Positions 37,779 through 46,822 are shown, numbered from the stretch's first letter. The stretch is DNA of 64,000 nucleotides from Luteimonas galliterrae (GCF_023374055.1 NZ_JAMBEP010000003.1:248001-312000); one strand, 5' to 3'. Notes: a model not told the origin generated them from the sequence alone. Translations and numbers: made by a program.

Positions 37779-39866
37779 ATGTCCGAAAAAAGCATTGATC
37801 TTCAGGATCCGGACCAAGCAGCCGGTGCCGTATATTTTGTAGTCGGTAGGGGAACAGAGGGCGGAAATGCTTCGTACCACTTGTCAATAACCGGTGTAAC
37901 CAATGCAGCAACGGCAACAGACCCTGGCTGGAACGATATAGACAGGGTAATAGCTCAGAGCGGTTATACGCTGGGAAGCATTCAAGTCGATCTTGGTCAG
38001 CGCGGTATGTGGGCCCTTGGTGCAATAGACGGGCGGCGCCTGCAACCGGGTGAGAAGACCTATGTTCAAGCCGTGATTGATGAGGCTTCAAATTACGCAA
38101 AATCCAACGGCCTGCCGTTTACGAATGATCATGCTCAGTTACGTAAGGATCTTTTGAGCCATGGGCCAAACTTGATATTCATCGATACGGATACCCGCGA
38201 CGCTATAAATTGGTGGGCTTCTTCGAACGAAGGCAAGCAATGGATTCACCAGAACATTGACTTACCGCAGGTGCGCAATGCTACTAAACTGGCGGTAGAC
38301 ACCGTAGAGATGCATGGAAATAACATCCCAGAAGATCGGCGCTTTGAGGTTGTTTGCATGCTCGCAAAAACGGCGAACCAGCTGCCAGGAAAACTATCGG
38401 TCTTGGAAAAATCACTTGCCAATGGCAGTGACTATGATCAGTTCATACAATCCGTGAACGCCATCAAAGCCAAGAGTCGGTTTTACTCTGCGGGGCACGC
38501 CGGAACTCTAGCCAGCACTTACGAGGCAAACTACCAGAGGCCAGAGTTCAACGATTCAATGAATCGTGCTCACTGGAAGGTTATGTCGGCGACATATGAT
38601 CCTTCGCAAGAAGCTTATGACGTCGACATTCAGCGTTCGCTCAACACGATTAATCGCGGAACTCGCCCTAAATCTGCGACGATCGACGCCCGTCTTCAAC
38701 AAGGCGAACGCGGCGCAGAAGTCCGAGCCTTACAGCAGAGCTTGAACAAGCTGGGCGCGACCGACGACAAGGGCCGTGCACTCGTGGAGAATGGCTTGTA
38801 CACCGAGCAAACCCGCGAAGCGGTAGAGTCCTTCCAGCGCGAGCACGGCCTTCATTTGGACGGCATAGCGGGGCCGGAGACACTCAGTGCGGTACATCTC
38901 TATGCCAGCGTTCCCAACCCGACCTATGATGCCGTTAAGTTTGGGCAGCAGTTCCAGCCCGGCCCCCATCCACCGATCAATCTCGGGGCAAAGCAGGTTG
39001 TCGACGGCATGCCCGACTACCTTCGCGCAAACAATGCGTACACGCACGTTGCATCCGCACCTGCAGCAAGGGAGCGTGACTTGCCTCGGCACATCATCAT
39101 CCCGCCATCACCCGCCGAGCCGGCCACCTTACCTGCGTTGCCCACTACGCAGACCTTAGAACCAGGCGACCGCAGCGCCGCGGTACAGGCGCTGCAGCAG
39201 CACCTGCGCCTGCTCGGCGCCACCGACCGGTACGGCCAGCAAATCAAGGATGATCGCGACTACGGCGACAGCACCCGCGAAGCGGTCGAACAGTTTCAAC
39301 TGTGGACCGGGCGCGAGCCTACCGGCATCGCCGATCCGGACACGCTCAAGGCCGTGCAATCGCAGGCTCAGTTTGCTCTACGGCAGCGGGGGCATGGCAT
39401 CGTCGTCGCTCCCGACGCGCACTTGACCGACCATCTCAGGCCAACCGCATTGGAGAGGACCGACGCGGCGATCGAACGGCCAGTGCAGGGTCGCGACCAA
39501 GCCGGATTGACGCCTTTCAGCGATCCGCACCACCCCCAGCACGCGCTCTACGCCGATGTGCAGCAACGCTTCCAGGCCAAGGGCCATGACCTGTCCGAAG
39601 CGCAACTGTCGGCGCTGACCGGGCAAATGCATCTCGGTGGCTACAAGCCGGGCTGGCCAGGCGATGTCATCGTCTACCAGGGTAAGGCGGTGGTAGGCAA
39701 CGAGTACCTCGCCCGTCAGATGATGAGCGTGGAACTCAATGCGTCCACGCCGTCGGTGCAAGAAGCCATGCAGACCTTCCAGGCCGAGCATCAGAGCCTG
39801 GCCCAGCACATGGAACGGATGAACCAGCAACAGGCGATGGCGCAGGAGCATGGGCGGACGGTGTGA
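37779..39866 (+). CDS. Putative X-T4SS antibacterial effector (peptidoglycan-binding, XVIPCD)
   Basis: 695-residue protein without signal peptide. Residues 1-290 form a toxin-like domain (VVGRGTEGGNASYHLSITGV, GYTLGSIQVDLGQRG) that resembles lysozyme/muramidase-type effectors, though the catalytic residues cannot be fixed by eye. Two PG_binding_1 domains follow (about 305-372 and 460-527, both with AVRALQQ/AVQALQQ and T-REAVE-FQ). Residues 577-695 fit the XVIPCD secretion domain: DPHHPQHALYADVQQRF, a central hydrophobic part, and a Gln-rich tail. AAAGGAG precedes the ATG. The DNA is AT-rich up to about 38.7 kb and GC-rich after, so the toxin part appears swapped onto a resident secretion half. 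Confidence 0.85.
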   Translation: MSEKSIDLQDPDQAAGAVYFVVGRGTEGGNASYHLSITGVTNAATATDPGWNDIDRVIAQSGYTLGSIQVDLGQRGMWALGAIDGRRLQPGEKTYVQAVIDEASNYAKSNGLPFTNDHAQLRKDLLSHGPNLIFIDTDTRDAINWWASSNEGKQWIHQNIDLPQVRNATKLAVDTVEMHGNNIPEDRRFEVVCMLAKTANQLPGKLSVLEKSLANGSDYDQFIQSVNAIKAKSRFYSAGHAGTLASTYEANYQRPEFNDSMNRAHWKVMSATYDPSQEAYDVDIQRSLNTINRGTRPKSATIDARLQQGERGAEVRALQQSLNKLGATDDKGRALVENGLYTEQTREAVESFQREHGLHLDGIAGPETLSAVHLYASVPNPTYDAVKFGQQFQPGPHPPINLGAKQVVDGMPDYLRANNAYTHVASAPAARERDLPRHIIIPPSPAEPATLPALPTTQTLEPGDRSAAVQALQQHLRLLGATDRYGQQIKDDRDYGDSTREAVEQFQLWTGREPTGIADPDTLKAVQSQAQFALRQRGHGIVVAPDAHLTDHLRPTALERTDAAIERPVQGRDQAGLTPFSDPHHPQHALYADVQQRFQAKGHDLSEAQLSALTGQMHLGGYKPGWPGDVIVYQGKAVVGNEYLARQMMSVELNASTPSVQEAMQTFQAEHQSLAQHMERMNQQQAMAQEHGRTV

Positions 39867-40066
39867 GGCTGGCCGCAACGCTGGCGCGAATGCCGTCGCC
39901 GGCAGGCGGTCGAGGGCTTCGGCTGCCGACTCGGGAATAAATCGAAAGCCTCGGCGGAAAACGAGCCGATCGGTTCCTCGGGTGGACCCCAGCTTAGGGT
40001 CAGCCCCAATTACGATGCCTGCATACCGCCGATAGGGTGATCCGGGTCTTTGCCCGAGGATCCCGC

Positions 40067-41437
40067 ATGTCGCCTCCCGTCCTGATTCCCCAAGCGCCGC
40101 CGATTCCCATCCCGCCCTCGCCAGGCCCGCGCCCGGAAGCGTCCGATTCGCGTCCGCCGGGCACGCCGTACGGCACCGAGGCCAATGGCGAACCCAAGAG
40201 CGAGCAACAGTTGCTGGAAGAGTTCAACGCCGCACTCGACGCAGCCAACGACAACAACGATCTCTCCCAATTGGACAGCGTCGACAACTTCCGGCAAACG
40301 CTAACGCCGGAACTGCAACGCGAGTACGACGCCCAGCTGCAGGCATTGCGCAACGATCCGCGGATCCAGTTCGAGTACGAACCGGGCGTGCAGCCCAATC
40401 CGAACCGCGCGCTCGAGGACATGACGCTGCGCGGCATGGTCGCGGCGACGTTCGGCAACCCCGAGATCATGAACAGGACGATCGACGAAGCCGTGCGCAA
40501 CAACGACGACTACAACGGCGGAAGCGAAGGCGATGGCCATCTGGTGTTCCGCTTCTACGACGGGCCCGCCAAGACGGACGACGGCAGCGAAGCGGCCGGA
40601 TGGGCCATGTACGGGGCCGGCCACATCCGCATGGACGCCGGCTACACGGTGCGGGCGCTCAGCAAGGGCGACAGCGTGCCGCAACACGAGTTTTCGCATT
40701 TCATGCAGGGCTACAACAAGCCCGAGGACGGGGATAGCCTGTTCCCGGGCGACTTCCCGTACGAACGCGAAATGCTGTCGGCGCTGGCATCCACCGACTT
40801 CGTCGAACGCGGCGGCGAAACCTGGCCGGATCTGCAAAACCGCTTTCGCCAGTATCCCGAGCGCCTGGCGCAGGAGCATCCGGACATCTACCGGATGATG
40901 GCCGAGTACGCCGGCTACGACCCGCTGGCGCAAACCAGCAGCGCGCCGGTCCGCCTCGACGGCACCGGCGATATCAAATCGGCCTCGGCGACGCTGGAGC
41001 AGTACTTCCGCCAGATCAGCGGCGGCGACGAGTTCATCACCACGGACGAGTTGCGGCTGATGCTCGACAACCCGAACTTCGATCTGCCGTCGGACGTGCG
41101 CGCGGCGGCGGCCTATATGTTGAGCAGCCCCGCTTCGCGCGCCGTCGCCGACACCGCATCCAACGGCGAAGGCGAAGTCGACGGGCGCATCAGCCTGGAG
41201 GACCTGCGCGCCGTCGGCAGTCTGGCGGACTCGCGCGACTACGCCTATTACCTGCTCGATACGGCATCGGGCAACGGCAGCCGCGATCGCTACATCAGCC
41301 TGGACGATTTCAAGTCGGCGCTCGACGATCCGGGCATTCCCCACGGGATCCGTGCCCAGATCGAAGACATCCTGAGCGACAACGGGCAAGTCTTCCTGCC
41401 GCCGATATTCGGCGGCGGCGGCATCCGTTACGGATGA
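40067..41437 (+). CDS. Proline-rich HEFSH metallopeptidase-like protein with EF-hand-like repeats
   Basis: 456-residue protein without signal peptide. A Pro-rich N-terminus (1-35) precedes a coiled region, then a zinc-protease-like core H207-E208-F-S-H211 in VPQHEFSHFMQGYN, resembling the MtfA-type HExxH motif. The C-terminal 170 residues contain three EF-hand-like segments (GGDEFITTDELRLML, GEVDGRISLEDLRAV, SRDRYISLDDFKSAL), reminiscent of calcium-binding regions in harpin or translocon proteins. Proline-rich N-termini and such repeats are common in secreted effectors. GAGGA lies before ATG 40067. No XVIPCD is seen, so T4SS export is uncertain. Family not recognised. Confidence 0.7.
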   Translation: MSPPVLIPQAPPIPIPPSPGPRPEASDSRPPGTPYGTEANGEPKSEQQLLEEFNAALDAANDNNDLSQLDSVDNFRQTLTPELQREYDAQLQALRNDPRIQFEYEPGVQPNPNRALEDMTLRGMVAATFGNPEIMNRTIDEAVRNNDDYNGGSEGDGHLVFRFYDGPAKTDDGSEAAGWAMYGAGHIRMDAGYTVRALSKGDSVPQHEFSHFMQGYNKPEDGDSLFPGDFPYEREMLSALASTDFVERGGETWPDLQNRFRQYPERLAQEHPDIYRMMAEYAGYDPLAQTSSAPVRLDGTGDIKSASATLEQYFRQISGGDEFITTDELRLMLDNPNFDLPSDVRAAAAYMLSSPASRAVADTASNGEGEVDGRISLEDLRAVGSLADSRDYAYYLLDTASGNGSRDRYISLDDFKSALDDPGIPHGIRAQIEDILSDNGQVFLPPIFGGGGIRYG

Positions 41438-41446
41438 GGAGTGCTG

Positions 41447-41469
41447 AAGGCCGGCGCGACGCCGGCCTT
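41447..41469. terminator. Bidirectional terminator-like hairpin
   Basis: AAGGCCGGCG (41447-41456) and CGCCGGCCTT (41460-41469) form a perfect 10-bp stem with a 3-base loop between two convergent genes, followed by CATATAT on the plus strand. Confidence 0.75.
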
Positions 41470-42731
41470 CATATATCGAACCGGGGCACGTCCGCCGAGA
41501 CCTGGTCCAGCCTGATGCGGTTGGCGAACAGCGAAAACGCCAGCATGCCGGCCAGGCCGTTCGCGCGCGACACCCATTGCGGCAGCCAGCGCGGCGGATG
41601 GATCACGCCGGCGTCGAACAGCGGCTCGAAACGCTGCACGTCGGCCAGCGTCATCTTGCCGGCGAACAGCAGCCGGCACAGCCGCAGCTTGCGCTGGCGC
41701 AGCGCCCAGCGGAAGAAGGTGTGCACGCCGATCAGTCCGCGCAAGTAGACCGCGTCCTTGGTGAACGCCGCGCCGCCGGTCGGCGGCACGCCGCGGAACA
41801 CGCGCTGGGCGGAAGCGAAACTCTCCACCTCATTCTGGCCGGCGTCGAGGAAATAGCGGAACACCTCGATGAAATCGGCCCCGTCCAACGCCATCGCCAC
41901 CGCTTCGATGCGCAGGCTGACCCGCTTCATGCGCTCGATGTCGATGCTGCCGGTGATCTGTTCGGCGAACGTCGCCAAGCCTTCCTGCGTCGCCGTGGTG
42001 CGCGGCGAGGACAGCGCCAGGCTCGGGAAATGCGGCTGCCCGCGGCCGTTGAGCGCGGTCAGCGAATGCACGAAGGCTTCGTGCTGCAGCAGCTGGTGGC
42101 GGTCGTAGTCGCTGAACGAGGCGCCGGCGCGCAGACGGATGCGGGTGGCGCCGGCGGCGGCCTTGGCGATCAGGTCCGGGTCCATCACCACTTCGATCAC
42201 GCGCGCGTCGAAGAAGTCGTCGAGGTCGGATTGCAATTGCAGCTTCAACGCCGTGGCGGAGATCGCGACCTGCTCGGATGGCGCCAGCAATTCGCGGTCC
42301 AATTCGCTGGCGATGGCGATGAAGTGCCGCGCCGCCTCGCGGGTGGTGGGCCCGTCGCCCGGCAGCCGTTCTTCCGGGCCGCCGTACAAGGCCATCGAAT
42401 GCACCGTGACCGCCGGCGTGCCCAGCGCTTCGAGCAATTGCGCGGCGGTGGACCAGCTTTGCGCCGATTCGATCAGGTAGCGGCCGAGCGGATGCGCGGC
42501 GTCGGCCTCTTCTATTATCGCGGCGAGTTCGCGCCGGGCATTCGAGAAATCCAGTTTCGGATATTCGATCTTGGGCATGGCCGGCTGCCCGCGCGCGAAC
42601 GATTCCAGGAACGGCGGCTGCAGCGCCGCCGGCCAGCTGACCAGTTGCAACAATCTCAACTCGCGCACCGCGGCGACCATGCGCGCGTCGAGCGCGGCGT
42701 GATGGGCGATGTCGGGCGCGATGTCGGTCAT
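41469..42731 (-). CDS. QEGLA-motif (DUF1704/MATCAP-like) putative metallopeptidase
   Basis: 420-residue cytosolic protein of the family annotated as flavohaemoglobin-expression-modulating QEGLA-motif protein (DUF1704). The namesake ATQEGLATFAEQ is present, and 30-odd residues before it is HEAFVH, an HExxxH zinc motif. Eukaryotic relatives (MATCAP) are tubulin tyrosine carboxypeptidases with this signature, so a carboxypeptidase activity is possible. The bacterial substrate is unknown. Length is normal. It ends at a strong hairpin shared with the convergent gene. Confidence 0.88.
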   Translation of the reverse strand: MTDIAPDIAHHAALDARMVAAVRELRLLQLVSWPAALQPPFLESFARGQPAMPKIEYPKLDFSNARRELAAIIEEADAAHPLGRYLIESAQSWSTAAQLLEALGTPAVTVHSMALYGGPEERLPGDGPTTREAARHFIAIASELDRELLAPSEQVAISATALKLQLQSDLDDFFDARVIEVVMDPDLIAKAAAGATRIRLRAGASFSDYDRHQLLQHEAFVHSLTALNGRGQPHFPSLALSSPRTTATQEGLATFAEQITGSIDIERMKRVSLRIEAVAMALDGADFIEVFRYFLDAGQNEVESFASAQRVFRGVPPTGGAAFTKDAVYLRGLIGVHTFFRWALRQRKLRLCRLLFAGKMTLADVQRFEPLFDAGVIHPPRWLPQWVSRANGLAGMLAFSLFANRIRLDQVSADVPRFDI

Positions 42732-42758
42732 GCGTTCCTTAGATGGGAGCGGGGCTTT

Positions 42759-42854
42759 GTGGGAGCGGCTTGAGCCGCGAGCTCTTGTCCGGTCGACGAC
42801 GATTCGAAGAAAAGCTCGCGGCTGAAGCCGCTCCCACAGAAGCCGCTCCTACAA
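42759..42854. repeat. GTAG-type REP hairpin (copy C, GTGGGAGC variant)
   Basis: Arms 42759-42786 and 42811-42838 differ in the centre (GCTTGAGC against GCTGAAGC). A further partial arm AGCCGCTCCTACA follows (42841-42853), suggesting a deletion or fusion of two elements. Confidence 0.8.
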
Positions 42855-42862
42855 AAACTTTT

Positions 42863-43954
42863 TCAGTGCTTGCCATACTTCTCGTCCAGGCGCTTGTTGA
42901 GCGCCTTGCCCGCGACGCGCTCCCCCGCTTTCTGCGCCAGCCGCGTGGCCAGTTTGTCGGCGGCGCCGGCGACCTCGTCGCGCAGCTTCAAATAATGCGC
43001 GTAGCGGTCCGGATCCAATTTGCCCGCCTCGAGCGCGGCGCGCACCGCGCAACCCGGCTCGCGTTCGTGCCGGCAGTCGCGGAACTTGCATTGTTCGGCC
43101 AGGGTTTCGATATCGGCGAAACCGCCGTCGGCGAGGTCCTCTTCGCCGGTGGGCTTGAGTTCGCGCATGCCAGGCGTGTCGATCAGGCAGGCGCCCGACG
43201 GCAGTGCGATCAGCGCGCGGTGCGTGGTGGTGTGGCGCCCGCGCGAGTCGGAAACGCGCACGTCGCTGGTGCGCATCCGCTCGCTGCCGAGCAAGGTATT
43301 GGTGAGCGTGGACTTGCCTGCGCCGGAGGAACCGACCAGCACCACGGTGCGGCCCGGCTGCAGCCAGGGATCGAGCACGGCCACGCTGTCGCGATCCTTG
43401 GCGTTGACCGCGCGCACGGCCACGTCCTGCGCGGCCAGATCGATCAGCGCGGCCATCGCGGTGTCCACCGCGCCCGCATCCTCGACGATGGCCTTGTCGG
43501 CCTTGGTCAGCACGATCACCGGCTCGCTGCCGCCGCTGCGCACCAGCAGCAGATAGCGCTCGATCCGGCGCGGATTGAAATCGGCGTCCAGGCCGCACAC
43601 CACGAACACCGTATCGATGTTGGCGGCGATCACCTGCTGCTTGTAATGCTCGCCCGCGGCGCCGCGCTTGATCGCGCTGCGCCTGGGCAACAAGGCGACG
43701 ATGACCCCGCCGGCGACCAGCACCCAGTCGCCGACCGCGGCGCGGTCCTGCGCCGGGAAGCGGGGCCGCTGCCAATCCGGCGGCGATTCGACCCGGGCGC
43801 CTTCGTCCGGACCTTCGGCGACCACATAGCCGGAACGGTGCTGCTCGATGATCCGCGCCGGCCGCGCCTGCGGATGCGCCGCCATCGCCTCGCGCCAGGC
43901 GGGCTCGTCCGGCAGGCCATCGTAGGGCCAGCCGATCGCGCGCAACGGCGTCAT
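42863..43954 (-). CDS. rsgA: Ribosome small-subunit-dependent GTPase A
   Basis: 363-residue circularly permuted GTPase that helps late 30S maturation. An OB-fold N-terminal domain is followed by the permuted G domain: G4 VLTKADKA first, then G1 GSSGAGKST, G2 HTTTHR and G3 DTPGMRELK. The C-terminal zinc finger ligands are in CKFRDCRHEREPGC. Slightly longer than E. coli RsgA because of the C-terminal Lys-rich tail. A housekeeping gene with no functional link to its neighbours. Confidence 0.95.
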   Translation of the reverse strand: MTPLRAIGWPYDGLPDEPAWREAMAAHPQARPARIIEQHRSGYVVAEGPDEGARVESPPDWQRPRFPAQDRAAVGDWVLVAGGVIVALLPRRSAIKRGAAGEHYKQQVIAANIDTVFVVCGLDADFNPRRIERYLLLVRSGGSEPVIVLTKADKAIVEDAGAVDTAMAALIDLAAQDVAVRAVNAKDRDSVAVLDPWLQPGRTVVLVGSSGAGKSTLTNTLLGSERMRTSDVRVSDSRGRHTTTHRALIALPSGACLIDTPGMRELKPTGEEDLADGGFADIETLAEQCKFRDCRHEREPGCAVRAALEAGKLDPDRYAHYLKLRDEVAGAADKLATRLAQKAGERVAGKALNKRLDEKYGKH

Positions 43955-44050
43955 GGGGTGGAAGGGGTCCGCATACCCGGATTCTATGCGAGTCGAACGC
44001 GGCTGCGGTTTCGGCTAGGCTGACAGGCCATTCAGCACTTCCCCCGCCCG

Positions 44051-45298
44051 ATGTCCGCCACCCTGCCCACGCGCCAGCGCCTGTCCGAAGTCCGCTACGA
44101 GATCCGCGGCGAGCTGGCCCGGCGCGCCCGCGAGCTCGAGGCCCAGGGCCGCAGCCTGATCAAGCTCAACATCGGCAATCCGGGCGCGTTCGGTTTCCGT
44201 GCGCCCGAACACCTGCAGCGCGCCATCGCCGACCACATCGCCGGCACCGACCCCTACACCCATCAGCAGGGCCTGCCGCAGGCGCGCGAAGCCATCGCCG
44301 CCTTCCACAAGGCGCGTGGCACGCCCAACGCGTCGCCCGAACGCGTGTTCGTGGGCAACGGCGTCAGCGAGCTGATCGACATCTCGCTGCGCGCACTGCT
44401 GAATCCGGGCGACGAAGTGCTGCTGCCCTCGCCCGACTATCCGCTGTGGAGCGCGGCCACCATCCTCAACGACGGCCGCCCGGTCTACTACCGCTGCGAT
44501 CCCGAGAACGGCTTCCTGCCCGATCCGGAGCAGATGGAAGCGCTGGTCTCGTCGCGCACGCGCGCGATCGTGCTGATCAATCCGAACAATCCCACCGGCG
44601 CCGCTTATCCGCGCGCGCTGCTGGAGCGCATCGTCGCGATCGCGCAGAAGCACAAATTGCTGCTGATGGCCGACGAGATCTACGACGGCATCCTTTACGA
44701 CGGCAATACGTTCGAGCCGATCGCACCGCTGGCCGGCGACCTGCCCTGCCTGTCGTTCGGCGGCCTGTCGAAAGTGCACCGCGCCTGCGGCTGGCGCGTA
44801 GGCTGGGCGGTGCTGTCGGGCGATCCGCTGGCCAGCGGCGACTATCACCACGCCATGGATCTGCTCGGCGCGCTGCGCCTGTGCGCCAACGTGCCGGGTC
44901 AGTTCGCCATCGAAGCCGCCTTGCACGGCCAGGACACGATCACGCCGCTGTGCGAACCGGGCGGCCGTTTGTACGAAGCGCGCCGTGCCCTGGTCGAATG
45001 CTGCGCGGCCAGCGAGCATCTGCAGCTGGTCGCGCCGCAGGGCGCGCTTTACGGCTTCCCTTCCGTCGTCGGTCCGGCCGCGCAGGGTTTCGACGACCAT
45101 GCTTTCGCGCTGGAAATGCTGGAAAGCGAAGACGTGCTGATCGTGCCCGGTTCCAGCTTCAACGTGCCTTACCGCAACCACTTCCGCGTCACCCTGCTGC
45201 CCGAGCCGGCGCAGCTGCGCGAAGTGTTCGCGCGCATCGACCGGGTACTGGCGCGCCGCGCGGCGACGGCCGCCGAGCCGCATGCGGCGGTGGCTTGA
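44051..45298 (+). CDS. alaA: AlaA-type glutamate-pyruvate aminotransferase
   Basis: 415-residue fold-type I PLP aminotransferase making L-alanine from pyruvate and glutamate. Landmarks are LIKLNIGNPGAFGF, DPYTHQQGLPQAREAIA, NPNNPTGAAYP, ADEIYDGILYDG and the Schiff-base Lys in FGGLSKVHRACGWR. These match the AlaA subgroup rather than aspartate aminotransferase. The stop overlaps the start of the SGNH hydrolase gene by 17 bases, so the three genes from here to 46654 form an operon. Confidence 0.93.
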   Translation: MSATLPTRQRLSEVRYEIRGELARRARELEAQGRSLIKLNIGNPGAFGFRAPEHLQRAIADHIAGTDPYTHQQGLPQAREAIAAFHKARGTPNASPERVFVGNGVSELIDISLRALLNPGDEVLLPSPDYPLWSAATILNDGRPVYYRCDPENGFLPDPEQMEALVSSRTRAIVLINPNNPTGAAYPRALLERIVAIAQKHKLLLMADEIYDGILYDGNTFEPIAPLAGDLPCLSFGGLSKVHRACGWRVGWAVLSGDPLASGDYHHAMDLLGALRLCANVPGQFAIEAALHGQDTITPLCEPGGRLYEARRALVECCAASEHLQLVAPQGALYGFPSVVGPAAQGFDDHAFALEMLESEDVLIVPGSSFNVPYRNHFRVTLLPEPAQLREVFARIDRVLARRAATAAEPHAAVA

Positions 45299-45962
45299 GG
45301 CGCTGCTGGTGGCGATGACGCTGCCCGGCGCCGCCGGTGCGGCCGAGCGGGCCGGAATTTCCTATCTCGCGCTCGGCGACAGCTACACCATCGGCGAAAG
45401 CATCGACGAAACCGGCCGTTGGCCGGTGCAGCTGGCGGCGGCATTGCGTGCGGAAGGGATATCGCTCGACGCGCCGCGCATCATCGCCACCACCGGCTGG
45501 ACCACCGACGAACTCGACGACGCCATCGATGGTGCCGAACCGCTCGGCCAATACGGTTTCGTCAGCCTGCTGATCGGCGTCAACAACCAATACCGCGGCC
45601 GCGGCGTCGACCAATACCGCGATCAGTTCGCCGCCCTGCTGGAACGCGCAATCGGTTTCGCGGGCGGTCGCGCGGATCGGGTGATCGTGTTGTCGATCCC
45701 GGACTGGGGCGCCACCCGTTTCGGCCGCGAATCCGGCCGCGATGTGGCGCGGATCGCGCGCGAACTCGACGCCTACAACGCCGCGGCGCGCGAAGTTTGC
45801 GCGCAGCGCGGCGTGGCCTTCGTCGATATCACCCCCGTCAGCCGCGAACGCGGCGTCGAGGCGACGATGCTGGCCGACGACGGCCTGCATCCCTCTGCCG
45901 CGATGTACGCGGAGTGGACGCGGCTGGCGTTGCCCGCCGCACGCCGGATGCTGTCGCCATGA
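45282..45962 (+). CDS. Exported SGNH/GDSL hydrolase
   Basis: 226-residue esterase-like hydrolase. A short signal peptide (LEALLVAMTLPGAAGA) precedes the GDS motif LALGDSYTIGE (block I Ser), the GVNNQYRG block III Asn, and DDGLHPSAAMY carrying the block V Asp and His. All four SGNH residues are therefore present. Likely a periplasmic esterase or lysophospholipase; substrate unknown. It overlaps alaA by 17 bases and the methyltransferase by four (ATGA). Confidence 0.9.
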   Translation: MRRWLEALLVAMTLPGAAGAAERAGISYLALGDSYTIGESIDETGRWPVQLAAALRAEGISLDAPRIIATTGWTTDELDDAIDGAEPLGQYGFVSLLIGVNNQYRGRGVDQYRDQFAALLERAIGFAGGRADRVIVLSIPDWGATRFGRESGRDVARIARELDAYNAAAREVCAQRGVAFVDITPVSRERGVEATMLADDGLHPSAAMYAEWTRLALPAARRMLSP

Positions 45963-46654
45963 GCAGCGCCGCGACGCCGTTCTCGCGCCGCCATGCCGAC
46001 GGCATCGCCCGCGCTTTCCTGCCGGTGCGCTGGTGGGGCAATCGCTACGACTACTACTACACGCGCGAAAAACTGGCCAGCGATCCGCTGTATCCCGGCG
46101 TGCTGCAGGCGTTGCGCGGCAGCGATTCGCCGGTGCTCGACCTGGGTTGCGGCCTGGGCCTGCTGGCGCATGCGCTGCGGCAGGATGGCCAAGCGCAGCC
46201 TTACTACGGCGTCGACAACGACGCGGACAAGATCGCGCGCGGCACCCAGGTCGCGCAGCGACGCGGACTGGCCGATACGCGCTTCGAAGTGGTCGATCTG
46301 GCGTGCGCCATGCCCTCGCACCGCGGCAGCGTCGCGATCCTGGATGTGCTGCAGTACCTGCCGCAAGCCGCGCAACAACGCCTGCTCGACGCCAGCGTCG
46401 CCATGCTCGCGCCGGGCGCGCGCCTGGTGATCCGCGCCGCGCTGGACGACGGCAGCCGCCGCGACAGCACGACGCGACTGACCGACCGTTTCGCGCACAT
46501 GATCGGTTGGATGCAGTCGATGCCGGTGCATTATCCGAACGAGCGCGATCTGCGCCATACGCTGGAAAGCGCCGGCTTGTCGGTGGAATTCGCGCCGCTG
46601 TACGGCAAGACGCCGTTCAACCACTGGCTGATCGTCGCCACCCGCGCGAGTTGA
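45959..46654 (+). CDS. Class I SAM-dependent methyltransferase
   Basis: 231-residue methyltransferase. Motif I is VLDLGCGLGLLAHAL, followed by YYGVDNDADKI and a motif IV region VAILDVLQYLP. The C-terminal part has LVIRAALDDGSRRDS. The first 35 residues (PFSRRHADGIARAFLPVRWWGNRYDYYYTREKL) are distinctive of a group often seen beside lipid-processing genes. Translationally coupled to the SGNH hydrolase by ATGA. Substrate unknown. Confidence 0.85.
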   Translation: MSSAATPFSRRHADGIARAFLPVRWWGNRYDYYYTREKLASDPLYPGVLQALRGSDSPVLDLGCGLGLLAHALRQDGQAQPYYGVDNDADKIARGTQVAQRRGLADTRFEVVDLACAMPSHRGSVAILDVLQYLPQAAQQRLLDASVAMLAPGARLVIRAALDDGSRRDSTTRLTDRFAHMIGWMQSMPVHYPNERDLRHTLESAGLSVEFAPLYGKTPFNHWLIVATRAS

Positions 46655-46656
46655 CC

Positions 46657-46822
46657 GCTTTCGTAGGTGCGAATTCATTCGCACGCTTTTGCCGTTCGTA
46701 AGAGCGGCTTTAGCCGCGAGCTTCTCGAGTTTTGCGCAATCTGCCGAAGAGCTCGCGGCTAAAGCCGCTCTTACGAAGAGCAAAAGCAAAAGCGTGCGAA
46801 TGAATTCGCACCTACGAAAAGC
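46657..46822. repeat. Nested palindrome: REP (copy D) inside a second inverted repeat
   Basis: Outer arms share 34 identical bases with core GGTGCGAATTCATTCGCAC (at 46667-46685 and, inverted, 46794-46812). Inside lies a REP hairpin (about 46696-46723 and 46748-46775) with TTCGTAAGAGCGGC in place of TTCGTAGGAGCGGC. The whole could fold as one long stem with two levels. Confidence 0.85.
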
